A stretch of 64,000 bases of DNA from an uncultured Acinetobacter sp. (lineage in GTDB: Bacteria; Pseudomonadota; Gammaproteobacteria; Pseudomonadales; Moraxellaceae), in NCBI RefSeq assembly GCF_947624825.1, contig NZ_CANQLZ010000007.1, positions 1 to 64,000 of the forward strand, written 5' to 3'. Positions 20,346 to 31,500 of the stretch are shown in pieces. The notes below the pieces were generated by a model. It did no database searches. It saw only the letters and a list, made by a program, of their open reading frames with translations, and was not told the DNA's origin. The position numbers and the translations under genes were made by a program. Each line of letters starts with the position of its first letter. Position 1 is the first letter of the stretch.

Positions 20346-21902
20346 TTATTTCAGTTTAAAGTAAGCTGCTATACTAGGCGCTGAGAAGTTGATGTCTCGA
20401 ATGGTCATAGTGGACACTTCTAAACCTAAATTGGCATCAATTTGATAGTTCGTTGGTGCCACGAAGATGTTAGCGCGCAAGCTGTTGCCGGATACCAAGT
20501 TACCTTTATAGGTATCGTATGCAGATTTTAAACGCTGATCGCTATTCAGCAGTTGGCTTAAAGAAATAGTCCGGTTATTGCTTATGCTAAAAGCACGTGG
20601 TAGCTCAAACGAAGCATATGAAGTGCTTGCACTTGTACCTGGTATTGGGAAATTTAAACTCGATGTTACTGTAAGTAGAGTATCTTTATTGATGCTTGCT
20701 GTTTCAATACGACCGGTCTTATCAAAAGTGACCTGCACTTCATCTAAGATTACATCTAGTGTTTCTGTACGATCATTGGTTTGTGCTTGAATGCTAAAAC
20801 CAAGTCGGAAGTTATCTTGTAGTGCTTTTTGGGTATTTTGAATCCCAAAATTAAATTCAAGTACTGTATCAATCTCTTTAAGATCAAGTTCAATTGGTTG
20901 TAGTTGGCTTGAATTTTTCAAATCCATGACACTGTAATTGGCGACAGAGAAATTGCCATAGATGGGTTGAGTAATAATCTCAGCAGGTGGTTGTAAAATT
21001 TCTTCAAGAACAGCTTGATTTTCTGGTTTTTGCAGTTCTGACAGTAATTGCTCTCCATCACCGCCTTGTTGAACCAAGGTATCTAATAATGTTGATAATT
21101 TAACAGAATCAGCGGCGATATCACTGATCAAACTCGCTGGAATCATTGTATCTGGATCTTGAGCTTGGAGTTGTTTTTCAGCAACGCTAAATGCTTCAAT
21201 AAGTACAGCATCTAAGGTGTTTTCATCAAAACTTACTGCACTATCGTTAAATAAAGGTTGCTCTTTTACAACGTCAATGACTGCTAAGAACGCAATTTGT
21301 GCGGCTTGATCAGCAGCAAAAGCTGATGTGCCATTAGTTTGCAGGCTTTCTAAATGATCTTCAATTTTGTTGACCAACTGTTGTAAAGCAAATACTGCGG
21401 CAGCAGTTTGAGCATTGGCATCGGTAACAGGGTTAAAGCTGCTTAGATCTTGAGGTACATCACTCATGCCTAAATTTTGCAAAATGCGAGGCAATAGCGC
21501 TTGTTGACCTGCATCAACTAAATGTTTTTCTAGTGTGGTTAATGGCGTCACTGCAAGTTGAGTGGCTTGATTGAAATTCGTGTTTTTTAATTGTAATCGA
21601 CCCGTAAATGGTAAGCCTGTACCTAGATCTATACCACTGCTAATTACCATCTCTGAATCTTGGCAATTGGCTGTAGTTGTAAAGCTAAACTGACCTTGGT
21701 CATTGGTTCTTATAGGCGCACAATTAGGGTTACTAAAGCTAATGAGTGCATCTTTTAAGTAAAAATCTACAGCTACACCATTCACTGTGTTGCCTTTATA
21801 CCCTGGTGCAGCGCTATCACTACCACCACCACCGCCGCCACATGCAGCCAAGGTTGTGATTGCAGCGCTCAGCATAGAAATTTTTAAAGTTTTGCTAAAC
21901 AT
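20346..21902 (-). CDS. Gly-rich secreted lipoprotein, unknown function (paralog of 17264-18946)
   Basis: 518 aa; lipobox LAAC followed by GGGGGGSDS; same layout as the neighbouring lipoprotein. Confidence 0.75.
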   Translation of the reverse strand: MFSKTLKISMLSAAITTLAACGGGGGGSDSAAPGYKGNTVNGVAVDFYLKDALISFSNPNCAPIRTNDQGQFSFTTTANCQDSEMVISSGIDLGTGLPFTGRLQLKNTNFNQATQLAVTPLTTLEKHLVDAGQQALLPRILQNLGMSDVPQDLSSFNPVTDANAQTAAAVFALQQLVNKIEDHLESLQTNGTSAFAADQAAQIAFLAVIDVVKEQPLFNDSAVSFDENTLDAVLIEAFSVAEKQLQAQDPDTMIPASLISDIAADSVKLSTLLDTLVQQGGDGEQLLSELQKPENQAVLEEILQPPAEIITQPIYGNFSVANYSVMDLKNSSQLQPIELDLKEIDTVLEFNFGIQNTQKALQDNFRLGFSIQAQTNDRTETLDVILDEVQVTFDKTGRIETASINKDTLLTVTSSLNFPIPGTSASTSYASFELPRAFSISNNRTISLSQLLNSDQRLKSAYDTYKGNLVSGNSLRANIFVAPTNYQIDANLGLEVSTMTIRDINFSAPSIAAYFKLK

Positions 21903-22071
21903 ACGTAGACCGATCCTGAATAAAGTAATAGTTTTTAACGGGTTTTTTATAAAGAAAGACAGTAAAATATTACATGTGTCACACTAAGAATGAATTATAG
22001 GTAAAATTTCAAAAATTACGAGTTTTTATATGCTGATTTTGTAGTCATTTTAAAAAGTTGAATGCTGTCAC

Positions 22072-22105
22072 AAAAAAAGGGAACATCACCATGATGCTCC
22101 CTTTT
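22072..22105 (-). terminator. Intrinsic terminator of ubiB
   Basis: AAAAAGGGAGCATCA-tgg-TGATGTTCCCTTTTTTT on the minus strand. Confidence 0.85.
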
Positions 22106-22111
22106 TGTATT

Positions 22112-23740
22112 TTATTTGGCTACACGCCAAATGGCTAAAATACTGCTCAAGCCAATTAAAATTGCAGAAATATACCAAGGCGTAATTACGGCAATAACCA
22201 ATAATACGGCGATCAAGCTGCCAAAAAACCATGAGCGCTTTTGCTGTTGTTCCATCTGTAAGCGTAAATGTTGTAATTCACGCAATTGTTTTTCATGCCA
22301 AGCCGACTGATTTTTTAAGCCATTTAAGCTATCAATCAGTAGGGTCGGTAAATCTTGAGCGCCTAAGAGTAAATCTGGAATTTTCTCACCTAATTCTTTA
22401 AGATTTTTTTGTGGATTCATTTGGGCTTTAACCCAATCGGTGAGAATGGGTTTGGCTAATTTCCAAATATCAAGCTGCGGATACAGGTCGGTGCCTAGGC
22501 CTTCAACATGGACTAAGGTTTTGAGCAATAACATCAGTTGCGGTGGAATTTCCAAATGGAAACGTCGCGCAATGTCCATGACTTGTAATAAAATTCCGGC
22601 AAAATCCAATTGATCCATGGGTTTAGACACCATTGGGCCAACGGTGCGACGCATTTCACGCGCTAATTCGTCTTGATTTGTGCCCGGTGGAATCCATCCA
22701 GCTTGATGCACAATTTGAATCAGTTGTAAGAAGTTGCTGTTCATCACCGCAAGCAGCATACGTGCTACAGTCATTTGGTCGCTTTTAGACAGCTCACCCA
22801 TAATGGCGCAATCGAGTGCGATATAACGCGGATTGCTTGGATTAATGGTTTCAACAAAGACGTTGCCCGGATGCATGTCGGCATGGAAAAAGTTATCACG
22901 AAACACTTGGGTGAAGAAAATGGTTAAGCCTTTTTCTGCCAAATCAGCACGATCCATGCCCATTTCATCAAAGACATGCGTTTCAGAAATCGGCACACCT
23001 GTGATGCGCTCGGCCACCATAACATCTACGCTATCCATATATACTTCAGGCACATACATCATGCTAGAGCCGGTAAAGTAATGGCGCATACGACGGGTAT
23101 TGTCGGCTTCTAAGGTCAGATCCAACTCATTTAAAATGGTTTGACGATAGCTTTGAATAATTTCCGATAAATGCAAAGCACGAGCAGCTTCAAGCCGTTT
23201 TTCTAAAGCGGTACCTAACCATTGCAAGATTTCAAAGTCTTGGAGTAGCTGACGTTTAATATCAGGACGTGTGACTTTAACCACCACTTCACGACCATCA
23301 TGTAAAGCTGCGGTATGAACTTGAGCAATGGATGCTGCGGCAAGTGGTTGCTCATCAAAGCGGGCAAACAAGGTGGCAATGTCAGCTTTTAAGGCGCTTT
23401 GAATACGCATTGTTGCTACATCTGAAGCAAAAGGTTTTACGCGATCTTGTAGTAAAACTAATTGTTCAAGAACTTCAGGTGGAATTAAGTCACGGCGGGT
23501 TGAGAGCAATTGACCTAATTTAATTGCCAATGGTCCCATATCTTCTAAAGCTTGTTTGAGCTTTAAAGGGTTGTCTTTTTCTTTACTTGACCATGCCGCA
23601 GGATGCAGACGAATCAACTTTAAAATCGGGCGGGCTTTGGCAGGGAGTTCTTCGGCAGGAAACAACGTGTCGAGTCTATAGTGCGCGGCGATGCGCCAAA
23701 GTTCGAGTAAACGTGAAACATGCGGAATCATAAATGCCAT
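22112..23740 (-). CDS. ubiB: Ubiquinone biosynthesis regulatory kinase-like protein UbiB
   Basis: 542 aa ABC1/UbiB family (KLGQLLSTRRDLIPPE, AAASIAQVHTA, HADMHPGNVFV). Confidence 0.96.
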   Translation of the reverse strand: MAFMIPHVSRLLELWRIAAHYRLDTLFPAEELPAKARPILKLIRLHPAAWSSKEKDNPLKLKQALEDMGPLAIKLGQLLSTRRDLIPPEVLEQLVLLQDRVKPFASDVATMRIQSALKADIATLFARFDEQPLAAASIAQVHTAALHDGREVVVKVTRPDIKRQLLQDFEILQWLGTALEKRLEAARALHLSEIIQSYRQTILNELDLTLEADNTRRMRHYFTGSSMMYVPEVYMDSVDVMVAERITGVPISETHVFDEMGMDRADLAEKGLTIFFTQVFRDNFFHADMHPGNVFVETINPSNPRYIALDCAIMGELSKSDQMTVARMLLAVMNSNFLQLIQIVHQAGWIPPGTNQDELAREMRRTVGPMVSKPMDQLDFAGILLQVMDIARRFHLEIPPQLMLLLKTLVHVEGLGTDLYPQLDIWKLAKPILTDWVKAQMNPQKNLKELGEKIPDLLLGAQDLPTLLIDSLNGLKNQSAWHEKQLRELQHLRLQMEQQQKRSWFFGSLIAVLLVIAVITPWYISAILIGLSSILAIWRVAK

Positions 23741-23749
23741 TACCTAAAG

Positions 23750-24400
23750 TTAAGAAATTTTTTGTTTGAGCGCTAAAATTTTCGCTTCAGCACGATCAAG
23801 GTTTTGCAGCAAACGACGGGTCGCTTGTTGCAGTTCGTCCATTTGCCAACGTGGGGCAAATAAACCGGAATCTTCTTTTAAATAATCTTCTGCAATAAAG
23901 GCTTGGCTGTGCAGTTGATCTTTCATGAGGCGAGGGATGTATTGTAATTTGCCAATTTCATGCGCTAAATTTGCCCCAATCCACGGACTTAAATGTGCCG
24001 CTAGGTCGAGCTCACTATTTTGCATAATACGTTGTAGATCTTGCAACACACGATAATCGCCTTGCAAAGGAATCGTGCCCACTTCATCGCTGAGTAAAAG
24101 TTTCAGCAAATCTACGACATTGCCAACATGTAAAGTTGCCGTTGCGACAATAGGTACATGGCTTGGGTCAAAGGGACGCTGCTCAAAAATAGACGGCGTT
24201 TGACTGTGTCCTGTGGGGGTGGGTTCTAGGCGCACTTTACCCTCATCAAAGCAAACATCAACAGACAGTTGCGGTGTGTCAATCACCACGCGCAACACTT
24301 TGCCTTGTAAGCTATTGAGCTGAATGCGGGTAATCGCATCCAGATCAATTACATGATGCATAAAGCGTTCGATTGCACCTAAGGCAAGAATCGACCACAT
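23750..24400 (-). CDS. ubiJ: Ubiquinone biosynthesis accessory factor UbiJ (SCP2 domain)
   Basis: 216 aa located between ubiE and ubiB, SCP2-like sequence. Confidence 0.88.
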   Translation of the reverse strand: MWSILALGAIERFMHHVIDLDAITRIQLNSLQGKVLRVVIDTPQLSVDVCFDEGKVRLEPTPTGHSQTPSIFEQRPFDPSHVPIVATATLHVGNVVDLLKLLLSDEVGTIPLQGDYRVLQDLQRIMQNSELDLAAHLSPWIGANLAHEIGKLQYIPRLMKDQLHSQAFIAEDYLKEDSGLFAPRWQMDELQQATRRLLQNLDRAEAKILALKQKIS

Positions 24401-24410
24401 AATTTAAACC

Positions 24411-25328
24411 TTAAAGTTTAAAGCCACGATGCACTGCCACAATACCACCGGTTAAGTTGTGGTAGTCGCAGTTGCTAAAGCCTGCATTTTCCATCATGCC
24501 TTTTAAGGTACGTTGGTCTGGGTGCATACGGATTGATTCGGCTAGGTATTTATAGCTTTCTGCGTCATTGGCAATGATTTTGCCCATGACTGGTAATGCT
24601 GTAAACGAGTATAAATCGTAAAGCTTTGAGAATGGTTCAAACACAGGTTTAGAAAATTCTAACACCAATAAACGACCGCCCGGCTTTAACACGCGATACA
24701 TGGCTTCTAGTGCAGCATCTTTATCGGTTACGTTACGTAAACCAAAAGAAATAGTCACTAAATCAAAGCTGTTGTCGGCAAAAGGTTCTAAGGTTTCTGC
24801 ATTGGCAAGTACAAAATCAACGTTGGCACAGCCTGCATCAATTAAACGATCACGACCGACATTGAGCATTGATTCGTTAATATCAGATAACACTACATGA
24901 CCTGTTGGACCCACTTCACGGCTAAAGACTTTGGCTAAATCACCTGTACCGCCTGCAATATCTAGCACGTGCTGACCACGACGTACACCCGACATATTAA
25001 TTGCAAAGCGTTTCCATAGACGGTGAATACCAAACGACATTAAGTCATTCATAATGTCGTATTTAGCTGCAACCGAGTGAAATACTTCAGCAACTTTTTG
25101 CGCTTTTTCTTCGCTATTTACCGTTTGATAACCAAAGTGAGTTTTTTCACCCACATTGCCGGTATTGGCACCACGCGGTAAATTATATTTAGGAATGGCG
25201 CGTGTTGTAGTGGCTTCAACGCTTTGTTGCTGACCTTGTGGCGCACCTTGTGGTAGTGGCTCGGTTAAGAATGGGCTCACTTTGTCTGTGTTTTGTGCAT
25301 TTGTAGGCGTTTGATTTTCGTTAGACAT
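24411..25328 (-). CDS. ubiE: Demethylmenaquinone/ubiquinone methyltransferase UbiE
   Basis: [48 protein letters not shown] motif [11 protein letters not shown]. Start at MSNEN (25328) is preceded by AGGAG. Confidence 0.96.
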   Translation of the reverse strand: MSNENQTPTNAQNTDKVSPFLTEPLPQGAPQGQQQSVEATTTRAIPKYNLPRGANTGNVGEKTHFGYQTVNSEEKAQKVAEVFHSVAAKYDIMNDLMSFGIHRLWKRFAINMSGVRRGQHVLDIAGGTGDLAKVFSREVGPTGHVVLSDINESMLNVGRDRLIDAGCANVDFVLANAETLEPFADNSFDLVTISFGLRNVTDKDAALEAMYRVLKPGGRLLVLEFSKPVFEPFSKLYDLYSFTALPVMGKIIANDAESYKYLAESIRMHPDQRTLKGMMENAGFSNCDYHNLTGGIVAVHRGFKL

Positions 25329-25494
25329 GAGTCTCACTCCTAACAGGGAAATAGAGTTAAAAACAGTGCATGCATCATGACAGATTCTAAAGCCTTATAG
25401 CGATGCAGACTTGAATGTGTTGCATAATATACAGAAAAAACACTGCATTTGTTGTATTTATAACGCAACCAAAGTGCAAGCGATGGCTTTTCGC

Positions 25495-26220
25495 TTATGC
25501 AAACGGTTGTGGATCACCGGCATGCACTTTAGCAACAATTTCACGTTCTTGAGCGGTAAAGTCACGCACAAATTGCTCAGCCGATTTAAGTGGTTTCATG
25601 GCAGCAAAACCATCTTGCATAAAATCATACATCACATCAAATTTATGTTTATAGGCAGTGCTTTTACACATTTTAAATGCAGTATGCACCACAAAAGAAC
25701 GCAAATATTTATCTAAACTTAAACCCAATTGATCTAGTTGACGTAATTGTTCTAAACGCTGTGTGCCTTGGTCTAGTTTTAAATAGGTCACACGCATGAT
25801 TTCGTCGGTTAATGGGGTATTTTCAGGGTAATCTTGCAATAATTGAGCAGCCACTTGTTCATCAAGTTGTACCGCAAGCAAAGCCAATTGAATACCTGCA
25901 GTTCCGGTTTTAACGGCATTTTCAGGAATCAGTTTTTCAGCTTTGTTAATTTTAGGAATTAAGCGCTGAATCTGTGCAGCAAGGGCATCAAAATCTGGAC
26001 CACCATATAGGCGATTCATAAAATATTCGGCCATTAATACATTTTGTTTTTGTTTAAATTGTGGCGCATGGCTACGAATAATGCGCTTTTTTTGCCAATT
26101 TTGCACATCACGTAATCGTTGTAATAACTGCGGATTTTGGTGATAGTTTAATTGTTGATACGTCATAAATAAATCGTTTAAAACCGCAAGTTTTGACATA
26201 TCGGCTCCATTGCTTGCCAC
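25495..26220 (-). CDS. Conserved hypothetical protein, possibly the Acinetobacter FFLEELY-motif family
   Basis: 241 aa; MAEYFMNRLYGG resembles the FFLEELYG-type motif. Likely start MSKLAV (about 26199). Confidence 0.6.
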   Translation of the reverse strand: MASNGADMSKLAVLNDLFMTYQQLNYHQNPQLLQRLRDVQNWQKKRIIRSHAPQFKQKQNVLMAEYFMNRLYGGPDFDALAAQIQRLIPKINKAEKLIPENAVKTGTAGIQLALLAVQLDEQVAAQLLQDYPENTPLTDEIMRVTYLKLDQGTQRLEQLRQLDQLGLSLDKYLRSFVVHTAFKMCKSTAYKHKFDVMYDFMQDGFAAMKPLKSAEQFVRDFTAQEREIVAKVHAGDPQPFA

Positions 26221-26357
26221 TGTGCCTTAAGCTTAAAGATTTACACCTCAAACAGCTATCTTTAAATCCAAAAAAAGCGATTTGTTGATTGCAAGCTGCA
26301 CTAAATCTTTGTAAACATAGAAGCTACAACCATAAAAAATGATAAGGGCAACACAAT

Positions 26358-27764
26358 ATGGCAGAAAAATTTAAAGCAATGGATGAAGATCAACTGTCCT
26401 TAGATTTAATTGAGGCACAATTTGCTTTACGCCAAAGCCGTGACCAAAAAAATGCCAAAAGTTTACTGATCTTGGTCAATGGGATTGATTTAGCCGGAAA
26501 AGGTGAGGCGGTTAAACAATTACGTGAATGGGTCGATCCGCGTTATTTAAAGGTAAAAGCTGATAAAGCTTTGGTACTTGAGCGCGAGCAACCTTATTGG
26601 CTGCCGTATGTGCCGTTTATGCCCAAAGAAGGTCAAATCACCATTTTATTTGGCAATTGGTATACCGACTTACTGAGCACCGCCATGCATGTATCTAATC
26701 CCATTGATGACAGTTTATATGACGATTACATCGCCAAAATGGCGCAGTACGAACAAGATTTAAGAAATAATAATGTGGATGTCATTAAAGTTTGGTTTGA
26801 TTTGTCATGGGATACTTTGCAACAACGTATTGATGAGATGGAACCGAGTGAAGCCCGTTGGCATAAATTACAAAGTAGTGATTGGCGTAATCAAAATAAA
26901 TACAAGACTTTGCAGCGTTTAAGATCGCGCTTTACCCAAGATTGGTTAGTCATTGATGGGGCAGATAAAAACCGTGATCAAATTTTTGCCCAGCATATTT
27001 TAAGTGCTTTAAAAGACTGCCCTGAGCATATCAAAACCAGTGCTAAAAAATGGAAAAACAATTCTATTCCTCAAGCCTTACAAGCACCTGAACAAAACGT
27101 ATTAGATAAATCTGAGTATAAAGACAAACTAAAAACCCTAACCCGTGAAGTTGCCGACGCTTTACGTTTTGATCCACGCGATGTGATAGTGTGCTTTGAA
27201 GGCATGGACGCAGCCGGCAAAGGTGGTGCAATTAAACGCATTGTGCAAAAGCTTGATCCGCGTGAATACCAAATTCATAGCATTGCTGCACCTGAGCCGT
27301 ATGAGTTGCGCCGCCCGTATTTATGGCGCTTTTGGCGACGTTTACAAACCGAAGGCGATATTAGTATTTTTGATCGTAGCTGGTATGGGCGGGTGTTGGT
27401 CGAGCGTGTTGAAGGTTTTGCGCATCCAGCCGAATGGCAACGCGCTTATGCAGAAATTAACCGCTTTGAACAAGACTTGATTGAAAACAATGGTGTGATT
27501 GTCAAAATTTGGTTGGCGATTTCTAAAGATGAGCAAGAGGCACGTTTTAAGGCACGTGAAGAAACCCCGCATAAGCGCTTTAAAATTACCGAAGAAGATT
27601 GGCGTAATCGTGAGCGTTGGGATGATTATTTACAAGCAGCTGCCGATACGTTTGCTCATACCAGTACTCAGGCTGCGCCGTGGCATGTTATTGCCACGGA
27701 TGACAAAAACACCGCACGAATTGAGGTGCTAGAAACCATTTTAAAGCAGCTCAAAGCCACATAA
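26358..27764 (+). CDS. pap: Polyphosphate:AMP phosphotransferase (tandem PPK2 domains)
   Basis: 468 aa; two PPK2 domains with Walker A VNGIDLAGKGEAVK and FEGMDAAGKGGAIK; C-terminal FDRSWYGRVLVERV. Confidence 0.93.
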   Translation: MAEKFKAMDEDQLSLDLIEAQFALRQSRDQKNAKSLLILVNGIDLAGKGEAVKQLREWVDPRYLKVKADKALVLEREQPYWLPYVPFMPKEGQITILFGNWYTDLLSTAMHVSNPIDDSLYDDYIAKMAQYEQDLRNNNVDVIKVWFDLSWDTLQQRIDEMEPSEARWHKLQSSDWRNQNKYKTLQRLRSRFTQDWLVIDGADKNRDQIFAQHILSALKDCPEHIKTSAKKWKNNSIPQALQAPEQNVLDKSEYKDKLKTLTREVADALRFDPRDVIVCFEGMDAAGKGGAIKRIVQKLDPREYQIHSIAAPEPYELRRPYLWRFWRRLQTEGDISIFDRSWYGRVLVERVEGFAHPAEWQRAYAEINRFEQDLIENNGVIVKIWLAISKDEQEARFKAREETPHKRFKITEEDWRNRERWDDYLQAAADTFAHTSTQAAPWHVIATDDKNTARIEVLETILKQLKAT

Positions 27765-27790
27765 AAAACGCCCTTTTACGAGCGTTTTAA
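27764..27790. terminator. Bidirectional terminator between convergent genes
   Basis: AAAACGCccttttacgaGCGTTTT. Confidence 0.6.
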
Positions 27791-27794
27791 TCAC

Positions 27795-28367
27795 TTACTT
27801 TTGAGCAGCATCTTGTTGCTGCTCAAGGGTCGGTACATTGGTCACAGGTGGTGCTACAGGTTGGCCACGATCAACACCTTGTTTAAGCTGAATGCCTTTG
27901 GCCAATTTGTAGCTTTCTTCAACATGCGCTTCGGCGACTTTTTTCATCACAATATAACCTAAGCTGGCAGCAATCATTTGTCCGCCAAGTGGAATAAACT
28001 TGGTCACTTGTTTGGTTAAGTATTTGGCGGCCATGTTATTAAATGATTTTTTCATGGCAGTACGCGCAACCACTAAACCTGAGAACTCAACCCCACGTTT
28101 TTTGAGCTCACTCCAATGAATTTGCTTGGTTTTTGGATCAAACACAGTCACTTGTTCAGGTGCTAAACCAAAGCGGGCATTCACCTCAGGAATTAGTTGC
28201 GATAAAATCCCCACATCAATTAAAACATCTAAAAAAGGAATAGGAATAATGGCAACACCTGCCGACATATAGGCACGTTTTTTGACCAACTCTAAACACT
28301 CTTCACGGACTTGTTCTAAATTTAATGTAGGGTCAATTGTTTGTGGAATATTGTCAATTTTCATCAT
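27795..28367 (-). CDS. Hypothetical protein with hydrophobic segments
   Basis: 190 aa intact ORF with hydrophobic stretches (AGVAIIPIPFLDVLIDVGIL); family not recognised with confidence. Confidence 0.6.
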   Translation of the reverse strand: MMKIDNIPQTIDPTLNLEQVREECLELVKKRAYMSAGVAIIPIPFLDVLIDVGILSQLIPEVNARFGLAPEQVTVFDPKTKQIHWSELKKRGVEFSGLVVARTAMKKSFNNMAAKYLTKQVTKFIPLGGQMIAASLGYIVMKKVAEAHVEESYKLAKGIQLKQGVDRGQPVAPPVTNVPTLEQQQDAAQK

Positions 28368-28523
28368 GAAATACCTTAAACTAATATGAATTTTTTCTAT
28401 GTCTGATCGTGTGGTTTAAGCCAACTTAAGCTTAATTTGACATAGCCATTGGCGTGGGTCTAGTACAGAATCTTTGTGATTTTGTAGATAAATTTTTATT
28501 TTTATTCAGGTGTTAGGAGCAGT

Positions 28524-31500
28524 ATGGCCATTCATGTAATGCAAAGTCAGCGAATTGAAGTGTTATTTGAAGCCATGCTGCGCGCGGTGCAACAAAGCAA
28601 AGCGCATCCTTTGATGGTGTTAAAAGCCCAACATTTTATTGTGCCATCCTTAGCCATTGAAACATGGCTTACCCAACGTTTGGCCGAACAGCGCGGCATT
28701 AGTGCCAATAATCAATTTCATCAGCGTATGCGTGGTTTTCAGTGGTGGGCATATCAAGAAGTGCTGCATGATCAACGCGATGAAGTGCGTAAAGCCAACT
28801 TGCCGCGTTTAATGATCAAATGGCGCATTTATCAAAGTCTAAAAGATTTTGTCCAAGCACCACACAATACCTTAAGTCAGCAACATCCGTTATATCCCAT
28901 CATTCAACGTATTTATGCCAGTGCCGACCGTTTAGAGGGGTTTGAACAACTTAATAAAAAACAAAGCATGTTGTATTGGGTGTCCGAACAAGTGTCGCGT
29001 TTATTTTCCAATTATATGGAATACCGTAGCCATTGTGCACGTTGTGGGGCTCAGTTGTGTGTTTGTGGCAATAATTGGCTGCAAACATGGGGCAAGCAAC
29101 ATGCTTTAAATGTCGAGCAATTGTTTTTTAAGGTCGGCACTGAAATTGAGCAATTTAAGCTTGAGCAAGCCTATGAGCTTGAAGCATGGCAACGTTGGTT
29201 ATGGCAAAGCGTTTTTGCTGAAGATTTTAAAAACGTGGCACGGATTGATGCGCTGTTTTGGCAACGCCTTGATGACCCAAACACACGCCAAGATGCCCTA
29301 AAACGTTTACCTAATCAAATTGTGGTGTTTAGCTTATTGGATTTACCGCCCGTACAACTGCAATTTTTACGTCGTTTAGGACAGTACCTTGATATTTTTG
29401 TGATGCATTACAACCCCTCACAAGAATATTGGGCCGATATGGTCGACCCACATTGGAAAGCCCGCTATGACGCACAGTTACGCCAAAGATTTATTGAACG
29501 TGAGCAAGCGCAAGGGCGTAGCGTCGATGACCAAGCCATTAATGCCTATATTGAAAAATTTAGTCTAGAGTTTCATGCCGAAAAACGCGATTCGCATCAT
29601 CCGCTACTCACGCGTTTTGGTAAGCAAGCGCGTGACCATTTTTCGTTGTTGTCGAGTTTATCTTCTAACGAAGAGGGGCAATGGTTTGATTTATTCCCTG
29701 AAGATTATCCAAACACCTTATTAGGCAAAATCCAAAGCGATATTTTACATTTACGTAAACCTGAGGCAAAGCAATACCATTTACAGCCAGATGATGGCTC
29801 GATTCAAATTCATGTGTGTCATTCAAGTTTGCGCCAACTTGAGGTGTTAAAAGAACAAATTTTACATTGGTTAAGCCACGGCACACCTGATGCACCGCGC
29901 CGTGCCAGTGATATTTTGGTGTTATGTCCTAACCTTAAAGACATTGAACCACAAATTCGCAGTACCTTTGCCGCGCCTTTGTCTGAGCGCGAACGCATGC
30001 TGCAAGATAGCGTGTATCTGCCCATTCAAATTGCCGGTGTTACACCACTCGATGCACAAAACGCATGGCGTGCTGTACTCGGGCGTATTGAGTTATTAAA
30101 AGGTCGTTTTACTTTAGAAGCATTTGCCGATTGGCTGAGTTTATTTGCCACCCAACAACGCTACAATTTAGATGCCAATGCCCTTGAACGTATTTATGAA
30201 CTACTCCAAGCGGCGGGTTTTAAACGTGGTTTCGATGCGCAGCATTTACAAGAAAGCTTAATTGAGGGCGATCTAGATTATCGTTTTAGCTTTAAATTTG
30301 CTTTAGATCGTTTGGCACTTGGCATTGCCATTCCTGAACATTGTGTATTTGAAAACACCTTAAGTTATGCCGAAGTTCGCCCAAGTGATTTTGCTTTAAT
30401 TGGTACCTTAATTGAAATTTATCAAGATATTGCGACACGGCGTACATGGCTGATTGAGCATGAAACCCAAGAACAACGCAGCGCTGAATATTGGCTAAAC
30501 TGTTTAATGGATGAAATTAATGAGTTTAAAGCCGCAGGCGTAGATGTGTTAGACAGCGTATATCTGTTGGTTAAAAAACAAGAACGTATGCTGACTTTAA
30601 CCAGTTTTTATGATGACGATGAACAAGATGCTTTACGCAGTTTGACCCTGCCTTTGCCTTATATTTTAGCAGAAATTGAAAAAAGTTTAGGCAGTCAGTT
30701 AGAGCAAGCCGAACCTACAGGACAAATCACTTTTAGCCAAATGGGGCAGATCCGTCCTGTGCCATATAAATTGGTGGTGATGCTTAATTTAGACAGTGGC
30801 AAGTTCCCAAATCGCGATCAGCATATTCCTTTTGATCTTATGCAAATGTTACGTCCACAATTGGGTGATTGTTCACGTTTAGAAGATGATCAAGGTGCAT
30901 TTTTAGATGCCATGTTATTGGCCAAAGACAATGTATGGCTGTTTTATAATGCGTTTGACTTAAACGACAGCGAAGTACGTGATCCATCCAGCGTGTTACA
31001 AGAGTTTATACAGCACTTAAATTTGATTGTGTATCAAGATCCAACCCTTGCCCTACATACCGATATGCATGGGGTTGAAGTACCGAGCCAATTGCTCAGC
31101 CTCTATCATATTCATCCTTTACAACCCTTTGATCCTGTAGGCTTTAGTCAAGCGCATGCTATACGCTATCAAAACCAATGGTTTAAAGTGGCGCGTCAAT
31201 TGGTTGGTGCGCAGCAACCACGTCAAGCATGGAGTACAGGCGTATATACATTGCCGGCATTAGAGCAAGCCTTTGAATTATTAGACAGTGAACAATGGAT
31301 GCAAGACATTCTATTTCCGGCGCGCACGTATCTTAAAACTTTAGGGGTGAAAAATTTAAGCCCAAGTGATGTGATAGAAGATCAAGAACCATTGTTGTTA
31401 GATGGTTTAAAAAAATATCAAGTGCGTGAGTTTTTATTGCATCAACAAAGCGCCAATGCAGATGTTTTACAAGATGTGTTGCCGGTAGGCAAAACTCAGT

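Noticed and set aside
17204-22105. Repeated hairpins in the lipoprotein locus as a CRISPR or REP array
   Set aside because: The hairpins have different sequences, each directly follows a stop codon and has a T tract; they are ordinary terminators.
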